From the NCBI RefSeq assembly GCF_000973085.1, contig NZ_CP011280.1:956642-1020641 (forward strand): a DNA stretch of 64,000 nt, given 5' to 3'. Source of the stretch: Sneathia vaginalis (GTDB lineage Bacteria; Fusobacteriota; Fusobacteriia; Fusobacteriales; Leptotrichiaceae). A program made the translations under genes and the position numbers. Of the stretch, positions 54,368-61,942 are shown in pieces; position 1 is the stretch's first letter, and each line of letters opens with the position of its first letter. The notes beneath the pieces are model-generated. The model was not told the origin of the DNA. It saw only the letters and a list, made by a program, of their open reading frames with translations, and ran no database searches.

Positions 54368-54379
54368 TGGAGGTTGAAT

Positions 54380-54835
54380 ATGTACTCATACGATGATGAG
54401 TTTACTTACACTATTGACGGAGAATTAGAATATTTTACATGTATTGGAAATGTTAAAATAAAGGATAACGAATATATTATTGGTGAAAATGACTATGGTC
54501 AAAAAAGGGCGTTTAAAGTTGACGAGGATGAAGAAGAACTTTACTTACTAGATGATGATGAAGAAGAATATGTTTTTGAATGTTTTCAAAGACAATCATT
54601 AGATGAAGATCCTGATTTTGGTGATTTAGATGATGATTATGAATATGAATCAAAATACATAGAAGGTCATAATGATGATGACGATAATGAATTTGATGAT
54701 TTTGTTGATGACAATGAAAAAAGTAATTATCCTGTATTTGATTATGATGACAATGATGATAAAGATATTTATGATAGTGATATAGATGATGATAGCTTCA
54801 TAAATGATTTACTTGAAGATGAAGAAGAAGAATAG
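54380..54835 (+). CDS. acidic DUF1292-like protein
   Basis: A 151-residue protein. The first 75 residues resemble the small DUF1292 (YrzB) domain: a beta-rich stretch TCIGNVKIKDNEYIIGEN, then FKVDEDEEELYLLDDDEEEYVFECF. The remaining 75 residues are almost entirely Asp, Glu, Asn and Tyr, ending in a run of acidic residues, and are probably disordered. Typical DUF1292 proteins are about 90 residues without such a tail. The ATG at 54380 follows GGAGG by 6 nt; a TTG two codons earlier is less likely. Sits in the rlmH-lysS operon. Function unknown. Confidence 0.7.
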   Translation: MYSYDDEFTYTIDGELEYFTCIGNVKIKDNEYIIGENDYGQKRAFKVDEDEEELYLLDDDEEEYVFECFQRQSLDEDPDFGDLDDDYEYESKYIEGHNDDDDNEFDDFVDDNEKSNYPVFDYDDNDDKDIYDSDIDDDSFINDLLEDEEEE

Positions 54836-54841
54836 AAGAAA

Positions 54842-55219
54842 ATGATTAATATAGATATCTGTAGTGTATTTAATTACTATGATAGCAATACTGAGAATAT
54901 TGATTCATTAAATCTTGAATTTATTAGGTTAAATAAAGAAACTCTTTATTGTGAAAATGAAAAACTCTATTTAATTTTAGAAGAAAATAAGATTACAATA
55001 AAAAAAGACGATAAGCTTAGCTATACTAAGGTATTTGACCTTGATAACTATACTACCGCCTTTTTAAAACTTGATAATATGGTTATGAATACTAAAATAA
55101 AAACCATATTCTTAAGAAATACTAATAACCATATTAATATTAATGCTAAAGAATATTCAATAAATGATGAGTTCTTATCTGAAATTAATATTAATATATA
55201 TTTTAAAGGAGAAAATTAA
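54842..55219 (+). CDS. small uncharacterised protein, possibly calycin-like
   Basis: A 125-residue protein with alternating beta-type segments (EKLYLILEENKITIKKDD; AFLKLDNMVMNTKIKTIFLRN in two parts; ININAKEYSIN). Pattern and size recall the DUF1934/YwiB family, small beta barrels often coded near tRNA-synthetase genes, but I cannot confirm it. No signal peptide or membrane helix. It begins 6 bp after the acidic protein and ends one base before the lysS ATG, and lysS takes its ribosome site from its last codons. Confidence 0.6.
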   Translation: MINIDICSVFNYYDSNTENIDSLNLEFIRLNKETLYCENEKLYLILEENKITIKKDDKLSYTKVFDLDNYTTAFLKLDNMVMNTKIKTIFLRNTNNHININAKEYSINDEFLSEININIYFKGEN

Positions 55220-55220
55220 A

Positions 55221-56699
55221 ATGGCTGAACAAACAACTAGCTATATCATGGGTGAAAAACTTAAAAAAGTTCAACAACTACGTGATATGGATATAGAACC
55301 TTATGGTAGATTTTTTGATAAAAAAGATATGATAAAAGATATTTGGAACAACAAAGATGATAGCGAACGTATATTTATTACCGCTGGACGTATAGTTTCA
55401 TACAGAAGAATAGGTAAAAATGGATTTGCTCACTTAAAAGATCCATCAGGTAAGATACAAATATATGTAAATAAAGGTGAAGTTGGCGAACAAGAATATG
55501 AAATATTCAAAAATATTGGTGTTGGTGATTTTATCGGTATAGAAGGTAGACTATTCTACACTCAAACTGGTGAATTAACACTAAGAGCTATAAAATACAC
55601 TGTTTTATCTAAGAATATTCGTCCATTACCTGATAAGGTTCATGGTTTAACTGATGTTGAATTAAGATATAGACAAAGATATGTTGATCTTGTCATGAAT
55701 GATGAAGTAATGGATACAATGAAAAAAAGATTTAAGATTATTAGCTACATCAGAAGATATTTGGAAAATAAGGGATTTTACGAAGTTGAAACACCTATGC
55801 TACATCCAGTTGCAAGTGGGGCTAACGCTAAACCTTTCGTAACTTTCCACAATGCACTAGATCAAGAAATGTACTTAAGAATAGCACCTGAACTATACTT
55901 AAAAAGACTATTAGTTGGTGGATTTGAAAAGGTATTTGAAATTAACCGTTCATTTAGAAATGAAGGTATTTCAATTAAACATAATCCAGAATTTACAATG
56001 ATGGAACTTTATCAAGCTTTTGCTGATTTTAATACCATGATGGATATAGCTGAAGATCTAATATCTTCTCTTGCTTTCACATTATACGGTAAGTATGAAT
56101 TAGAATATGAAGGTAAGATGATAAATCTTGCTAAACCATGGAGAAGAGTCACTATGGCTGATATAGTAAAGGAAAAGACAGGATTTGATATACATAAGGT
56201 TACATCTGATGAAGAAGCTATTAACTTTGCTAAAAGCATAGATATACCTTTAGATCCTAAGGTTAAATACACTAAATATGGTATCTTAAACTTACTATTT
56301 GAAGAAAAGGTAGAATCTACATTAATTAATCCTACTTTTGTTACAACTTATCCAAAAGAAATTTCACCTTTATCTAAAAATTCATATAAGAGTGAAGACT
56401 GGGTAGATAGATTTGAATTATTCATAACTGGTAGAGAATATGGTAATGCATATTCAGAACTAAATGACCCTATGGAACAAAAAGCTAGATTTGAAGACCA
56501 AGTTAAGAAAAAACAAGAAGGTGACGATGAAGCTTGCGATATGGACCTAGACTATATCAGAGCCCTAGAATATGGAATGCCACCTGCTGGAGGTCTTGGA
56601 ATAGGTATTGATAGATTAACAATGCTATTAACAAATTCTGCCTCAATTAGAGATGTAATCCTATTCCCAACATTAAAGAAAGAAAAGAATATAGATTAA
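55221..56699 (+). CDS. lysS: lysyl-tRNA synthetase, class II
   Basis: Charges tRNA-Lys. 492 residues from the ATG at 55221, chosen because AAAGGAGA lies 7 nt upstream; a longer reading from 55164 overlaps the previous gene and adds residues foreign to the family. OB anticodon domain with GRIVSYRRIGKNGFAHL, motif 1 region, TPMLHPVASGANAKPF, motif 2 FEINRSFRNEGISIKHNPEF in part, and motif 3 PPAGGLGIGIDRLTMLL. All canonical. Last gene of the mutL-lysS cluster; a bidirectional terminator follows. Confidence 0.96.
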   Translation: MAEQTTSYIMGEKLKKVQQLRDMDIEPYGRFFDKKDMIKDIWNNKDDSERIFITAGRIVSYRRIGKNGFAHLKDPSGKIQIYVNKGEVGEQEYEIFKNIGVGDFIGIEGRLFYTQTGELTLRAIKYTVLSKNIRPLPDKVHGLTDVELRYRQRYVDLVMNDEVMDTMKKRFKIISYIRRYLENKGFYEVETPMLHPVASGANAKPFVTFHNALDQEMYLRIAPELYLKRLLVGGFEKVFEINRSFRNEGISIKHNPEFTMMELYQAFADFNTMMDIAEDLISSLAFTLYGKYELEYEGKMINLAKPWRRVTMADIVKEKTGFDIHKVTSDEEAINFAKSIDIPLDPKVKYTKYGILNLLFEEKVESTLINPTFVTTYPKEISPLSKNSYKSEDWVDRFELFITGREYGNAYSELNDPMEQKARFEDQVKKKQEGDDEACDMDLDYIRALEYGMPPAGGLGIGIDRLTMLLTNSASIRDVILFPTLKKEKNID

Positions 56700-56728
56700 A
56701 AAATGCCAGACACATCTGGCATTTTAAT
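56697..56728. terminator. bidirectional terminator between lysS and TAA2
   Basis: AAATGCCAGA (56701-56710) pairs perfectly with TCTGGCATTT (56715-56724), loop CACA, flanked by A and T runs on both sides. It ends both convergent transcripts. Confidence 0.92.
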
Positions 56729-59006
56729 TTTGACCTAATCTTTTCATGACTTTTTCAAGTTGTTTTTCTAATCTATTAGTCTTTTCAGTTTGTTCTTTTA
56801 ATCTATTTTCAAGATCACTAATTCTCTTATCCTTACTATTTACACTACCAAGCATTACTCCAGCTCCAATACCAAAGGCAAGATTACCCTTACTATTAAC
56901 TGATCCACTTAGTTTGTAGATAAAGTTTTGATTATCATTTGTTCCACTAAATCCAACAGCTACTGCATGAGAACCACCATAATATCCATATGATGCTGCT
57001 AAATTAAACTTCTTATCTCCCATTACTTGTGGTAGATTAGCCATAGCCACTGCATTTGATACTCCACCTAAAGCAAGGTCTGATTTCTTATCTACTTCTT
57101 TAACATCTTTTTGTAGTTGTTGTATATCACTAGTATTCTTTTCTACTTTTGTTCTAACAGCCTTTAATTGACTTACATTTACTGCATCTTTAGCTTTGAC
57201 ACCATTAGCTACATTTGTTATGACTTTTTCACCATCTTTAACACGTAATATTACATTCTTTTTTTCATCACTTTTTAACTTAGAATATTCTTCTTCAGAT
57301 AAAACTTTTTCATCTAAAACATATTCAAATGTATTTGAACCTCCAACATTTTCATTTACTTTAAAGGTTGCTATATGTTCTTTTGGTGTTTTAGTTTCTG
57401 TTGGTGTAGGTGCAATTTGTGGTGTTACAGCAGGTTTACTAGTATTAGGTTGTGTTGTTTGAGATTGTTTACTAGTTTTATCATCATCTACTGATATATC
57501 AATACCATCTCCTTTTAACACCAAAGTATCTCCTAATTTAACGTTTATAGTTTTTTCTCCTGCTTTTACATTTATATATTGGTTCTTTATTACTTGTTTT
57601 AGTTGTGCAACATTAACTGCATCAGTATCTTCACTACCTGCTGCAAGTCCTGTTAATTGACGAGTCATTCCTGTATCTTCATTACCTATAGATACTGCAG
57701 CTCCTGTTGATTTCCACATACAAATTGCCTTATTATATGCCATTGAATTTTCAGCACTTAATCTTTCAACCTCTTCTTTTAAATTTTTATCATCGGGCTT
57801 AGTTTTTAATTCATCTTTTTTTACTTTCAAATTATTATATGCCTTAACCCATTCATCATATTTTTCATCATTCCCTATTTTTTTATTCAAATCTACTTTA
57901 TCAACAAATGGAACATAACCTAAAGTCCCTTTATCTCTATTTGATATAGAACCATAACCTAAAGCTACACCAGTTTCATAATTTACTTTTGAACTTACAC
58001 CTAATGCTGTTGCAAATCCAACATTAGCATTTGAATAAGGTCCTATCGCTAATGACCAGTTACCATTTACATTTGCTTTATATCCATATGCCATACTTGC
58101 TAGTCCTATAGCATTTGAATTACTACCACTTGCAATTGTATAGTTCCCTATAGCATTTGAATCACGACCAATTGATATAGCATCTTCACCTGATGAAACT
58201 AAAAAAGATCCTAAAGCTAAACCATGTTGTCCTCCTCGGTATTCTTTTTCTTTTTCTTTTTCCCCATATTTATATTTAGATTCTGAACCTATAACTTCAT
58301 TCCCATATCCAAATGACATTCCTAAATCTTCAACTTTAGAACTTTTACCGAAAATAACACTACCACCACTAATTGTATTTGTCATACCAGTAACTACATT
58401 TTGATCAGATCCTTTTTTATTGTATTCCCATACTGCTAATTCATTTTTTTTATCAGCATTTTTATTAATTGCTGTCCATCCAACTAAATTCCCTTGACCT
58501 ATAACTACATTGTGTTCTCCAGATACTTTTGTAAGCTTATTATCTCCATTATAGTAATCTATTCCTACAACAACATTATATGCACCATCGACTTCAAGAT
58601 TATTACCTAAAACAACACTATTATTTTTACCATTTTTTATACCTGTAAGTTTAGAATTTACACCAATTACAATACCATTATCTCCTCCTTTAGCACCATC
58701 ATTAGTATAATTACTATTTGGACCTGTTTCATTTGAATTTACTGAAATATAATGTAATCCATCATTTAAATTTATTGTATATGCTTTATTATTTTCATCA
58801 ATAACTACTAGCTTATACTTATTTTTTTCTTCATTTGTAAGCTTATTGTATTCTTCTTCTGTTAAAACTTTCTTACTTTGTGCATCAACATATATTTTAA
58901 TATTATCTGCGTATCCTATACTACCATAGAATAAGAATGGTAATATTGTTAATATCATTAATTTAAGTTTAAATTTAAAACTAAACTTAATGTCATTTAT
59001 ATTCAT
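56724..59006 (-). CDS. trimeric autotransporter adhesin TAA2 (YadA-like)
   Basis: 760-residue surface adhesin. Extended signal peptide with a charged start and hydrophobic core (about 1-33, ending GSIGYA). Then a passenger of left-handed-roll head repeats (about 95-375, for example SGEDAISIGRDSNAIGNYTI), a helical neck, RQLTGLAAGSEDTDAVNVAQLK (two parts, near 480), a Thr/Pro-rich linker (near 540-565), a second neck KAKDAVNVSQLKAV, and the YadA anchor (about 648-722). A 38-residue coiled coil follows the anchor. A module of the form VLxEEEYxKL with following acidic residues occurs twice, near 47 and near 590. Promoter spacer contains a G tract. Confidence 0.93.
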   Translation of the reverse strand: MNINDIKFSFKFKLKLMILTILPFLFYGSIGYADNIKIYVDAQSKKVLTEEEYNKLTNEEKNKYKLVVIDENNKAYTINLNDGLHYISVNSNETGPNSNYTNDGAKGGDNGIVIGVNSKLTGIKNGKNNSVVLGNNLEVDGAYNVVVGIDYYNGDNKLTKVSGEHNVVIGQGNLVGWTAINKNADKKNELAVWEYNKKGSDQNVVTGMTNTISGGSVIFGKSSKVEDLGMSFGYGNEVIGSESKYKYGEKEKEKEYRGGQHGLALGSFLVSSGEDAISIGRDSNAIGNYTIASGSNSNAIGLASMAYGYKANVNGNWSLAIGPYSNANVGFATALGVSSKVNYETGVALGYGSISNRDKGTLGYVPFVDKVDLNKKIGNDEKYDEWVKAYNNLKVKKDELKTKPDDKNLKEEVERLSAENSMAYNKAICMWKSTGAAVSIGNEDTGMTRQLTGLAAGSEDTDAVNVAQLKQVIKNQYINVKAGEKTINVKLGDTLVLKGDGIDISVDDDKTSKQSQTTQPNTSKPAVTPQIAPTPTETKTPKEHIATFKVNENVGGSNTFEYVLDEKVLSEEEYSKLKSDEKKNVILRVKDGEKVITNVANGVKAKDAVNVSQLKAVRTKVEKNTSDIQQLQKDVKEVDKKSDLALGGVSNAVAMANLPQVMGDKKFNLAASYGYYGGSHAVAVGFSGTNDNQNFIYKLSGSVNSKGNLAFGIGAGVMLGSVNSKDKRISDLENRLKEQTEKTNRLEKQLEKVMKRLGQN
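56825..57097. repeat. anchor-coding repeat, copy 1
   Basis: About 270 bp coding for the YadA anchor of TAA2, nearly identical at DNA level to 59267-59537 and 62084-62356. Long stretches, such as the one beginning CCAATACCAAAGGCAAGATT, match without difference in all three. Confidence 0.9.
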
Positions 59007-59028
59007 ATATAATCCCCTCCAACTCTGT

Positions 59029-59055
59029 ATTCTACCCCCCCCCGCATATTTTCAA
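59029..59055 (-). promoter_or_regulatory. TAA2 promoter with G tract in the spacer
   Basis: Minus strand TTGAAA, then ATATGC, a run of about nine to eleven G (plus-strand C run starting at 59035), then directly TAGAAT (59034-59029), 22 bp before the ATG, with GGAGGGG as ribosome site. The spacer is about 15-17 bp, so a change of one or two G would move it through the optimum of 17. Confidence 0.82.
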
Positions 59056-59093
59056 GGCTTTTTTAGCATTTTATATAAACATTTTTTAACATC

Positions 59094-59138
59094 AAAAAAG
59101 ATGAAGCTCGCAACAGTTTGCAATACCTCATCTTTTTC
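59094..59138 (-). terminator. terminator of TAA3
   Basis: Minus strand AAAGATGA, then TTGCAA facing TTGCGA, then TCATCTTTTTT: a two-part hairpin with a T run, 18 bp after the TAA3 stop and before the TAA2 promoter. Confidence 0.8.
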
Positions 59139-59155
59139 CTATTAATGTTTATTAA

Positions 59156-60928
59156 CTATTTATTCATTAATCTTTTCACAATATCTTCTAGTTTTTGAAT
59201 TCTTTCATTTTGTTTTCTAATATTTTCTGCAAATATATTATTTTGTTTAGTTAATTCTTCTATTTTCTTATCCTTACTATTTACACTACCCATCATAACA
59301 CCAGCTCCAATACCAAAGGCAAGATTACCCTTACTATTAACTGATCCACTTAGTTTGTAGATAAAGTTTTGATTATCATTTGTTCCACTAAAGCCTATAG
59401 CTAACGCATGAGAACCTCCATAATATCCATATGATGCTGCTAAATTAAACTTCTTATCTCCCATTACTTGTGGTAGATTAGCCATAGCCACTGCATTTGA
59501 TACTCCACCTAAAGCTAGGTCTGATTTCTTATTTGCATCCTCTATCTTTTTATTCATTTCTTCTTTTTCCTTGGCTAATAGACCAGCACCTTTTGTTATA
59601 TCCTTGAAAAAGTCTTCTTCCTTAGCATTAGGCTTATTTTTCTTTTCTTTCCATACTTCAAAGGCACTCTTTCCATCTTGTCCATCTTTTCCATTTTTTC
59701 CATCTTGCCCTTTATCACCTTTATCGCCTTTTAACCATTTAACAAAGTCTCCTTCACTTTTGCCTGCATTACCATCTTGCTTTAACCAACTTTGATATGC
59801 TGATTCACCATCGCCTTTTATTCCTTGTTCTCCTTTTAATGAATCAATAAAATCTAATTCAGTTAAGTCCTTCAATTTTTTATTATGCTTATCTGCATAT
59901 TCAATAGCTTTAGATGATGTAGCCCATATATCATATGCACTCTTTCCTGCTTTTAATGTAACTTTTTTATCTACATAACTTCTCATTGCTTTTAATTGAG
60001 CAACATTAACTGCATCTGTATCTTCACTACCTGCTGAAAGACCTGTTAATTGACGAGTTATACCTTTATCAGGATTACCTATAGATATTGCACTAACTGT
60101 ACTAAAATACGGTGTTACTCCTTTAATTTTATCTTCTAATTCTTCTAATGCTGTATCTAATGTTTCTCTTTCAGTTTTTAAACTTTTTATTTTTACTTTT
60201 TTTTCATTTAAATCTCTTTCCAAAGAATCTTTTGTTTTTTTAATTTGTTGCAAAATATAATTTTCATGGACATTAGTTTCATTAAATTCATTAAGACCCT
60301 TTATATTAATTTCATTTTTTTCATTTTCTTTTTCTAAATTTTTTATGTCATAAATATTATTCTTTATTTCCTGTTTTTTATCTTTTATTTTTTTTATATA
60401 ATCAGTGTATTTTACACTTTCATCTAATCCTAAATCTTTATTTGTATATTCTTTATCTTCAACAACATTATATCCATACTTCCCTTTTTCTCTATCTGCT
60501 AGTGCTTCGCTACCTATTGAAAATCCTTCTTCAATTTTTGTTACTGCACCTTTTCCTATAGATACTCCTTCAGTTGCACTAGGTTCTACAGTTCCTCCTG
60601 AAAGTGCAAGTGAATTTTTAGCCTTTGCATAACTCCAACTACCCATTGCAATTGCATTATTCCCATATGCTTCTGATTCATAACCACTCGCAAATGAACT
60701 ATTACCATAAGCTTTAGTATAATATCCAAATGATATTGATTCTTTACCTGCTGAAAGTGTATTATATCCATAAGAAATTGAATGAATTCCTGAAGATATG
60801 GCATTTTCACCACCTGCAAATGTTCCTTTATTACCTGCAACACTTTCTATTCCTATTGCGAATGCTCCTTGTCCATATGAAGCATTTCTAACACCTATAG
60901 CAGTTGAATTATTACTTGGTTTATTCAT
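59156..60928 (-). pseudogene. TAA3, distal part: head, stalk and anchor of a frameshifted adhesin
   Basis: 590 codons that begin directly in YadA head repeats (NNSTAIGVRNASYGQGAFAIG) with no signal peptide, so alone they could not be exported. They continue a gene begun at 61731: the upstream frame ends at 60925 just after a run of eight A (minus strand, about 60952-60945), and one extra A would join both frames. Contents: head (1-175), long coiled coil (190-285), neck TDAVNVAQLKAM, a collagen-like stretch GDKGDKGQDGKNGKDGQDGK with three SAY/F-x-x-W modules (about 330-450), YadA anchor (about 475-549) and a 41-residue coiled tail. Either a true off state, a dead gene or a base-calling error at the homopolymer. 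Confidence 0.85.
59267..59537. repeat. anchor-coding repeat, copy 2
   Basis: YadA-anchor segment of TAA3, near-identical to the copies in TAA2 and TAA4. It differs from both mainly around 59393-59422, coding SHALAIGF instead of SHAVAVGF. Confidence 0.9.
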
Positions 60929-61731
60929 TTCAAATAAACCAAATTTTTTTTAAAACTATAATAATTATTTTTCCAATCATAATTTATAGCATAAGGCTTA
61001 TTTTTCTCCTTAATTCCAGGATTATCTCTTTCTTGTTCATAGCCAATTATTAATTCTTTATCCTTTATACCATTGGATATCTTCTTTTTAATTGGTTTCA
61101 ATTGCATTCCAGCACTATTCCCCCAACCCAAAGCAATGTTAGAATTTAAATCTTGTCTACCCCAATTATCTTTTCCTTTATACACGTTATTATTAAACAT
61201 TGCTAAGTATTGTGCAGTATCATCATTAGCAGTATATATATTCCCATGCAATCCATCAAATTGTAAAGCTCCTAGACTAAAATTATGGTTATTTAAGTCT
61301 AACTTTGTTTGTGCAAATGCTCCTCTTACAAATTTTTCATTACCTATACTTACACCTGAAATTATTTGATTTTTACCATCAAGATTAATAAATCCTACAG
61401 AAAATTTAGCTTCCCCTCCATTTTCACCATCTTCTTTTATTTCTATTTTAACGCCTGGATACGTTCCACCATTTTTTGATGTTTTAAATTTACCAATTTC
61501 TATATTTTTTAAATCTTTTTCTATTTGTTTTTTTACTGCATTTGGTATTTTTTTATCTATTTTTTTCCCTAATTCATCATCCAAATAGTCTAACCATTGA
61601 TTTATTCGATCATCTACATAATCATTTATTTTATCTACATCTCCATTAGCATATATATTACTTACTCCTGTAAGGAATATACTTGAAATAATTAAAATTA
61701 AATTAATCTTTTTCTTACCACTTTTTTTCAT
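60925..61731 (-). pseudogene. TAA3, proximal part: signal peptide and N-terminal domain
   Basis: 268 codons with a signal peptide (MKKSGKKKINLILIISSIFL, cleavage near residue 28) and an N-terminal region of helices (30-75) and beta segments with head-like elements (QIISGVSIGNEKFVRGAFAQ; SNIALGWGNSAGMQ). No anchor. It stops at 60925, overlapping by 4 nt the ATG that opens the distal part in another frame. The shift is explained by a run of eight A in TTTAAAAAAAATTTGG; nine A would give FKKKFGLFEMNK and read through. As it stands it would be a secreted fragment without outer-membrane anchor. Confidence 0.82.
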
Positions 61732-61763
61732 ACTAATACCTCAACTTAAAAATATTTCAGATA

Positions 61764-61791
61764 ATTGTACCCCCCCCCATTCTATTTTCAA
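61764..61791 (-). promoter_or_regulatory. TAA3 promoter with G9 tract in the spacer
   Basis: Minus strand TTGAAA (61791-61786), ATAGAAT, nine G (plus-strand C9, 61770-61778), then directly TACAAT (61769-61764). Spacer is 16 bp; adding one G gives 17. The ATG is 32 bp downstream of the -10, and the ribosome site (GTTGAGG) is weak. Confidence 0.85.
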
Positions 61792-61895
61792 GGTCTTATT
61801 TAGTATTAGTAAATACCTTTATTAACTTATCAATGACTACATTATTACTTTTTATTATATATTGTGTTTTATTATCTCACATTTTTTAACTGTAT

Positions 61896-61928
61896 GTAAA
61901 AAGACAAGTACACTTTCATATACTTGCC
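61896..61928 (-). terminator. terminator of TAA4
   Basis: Minus strand CAAGTA (61926-61921) pairs with TACTTG (61910-61905), extended by TAT/GTG-type pairs, followed by TCTTTTT. It lies 17 bp after the TAA4 stop. Confidence 0.75.
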
Positions 61929-61942
61929 AAAATACTTATTAT

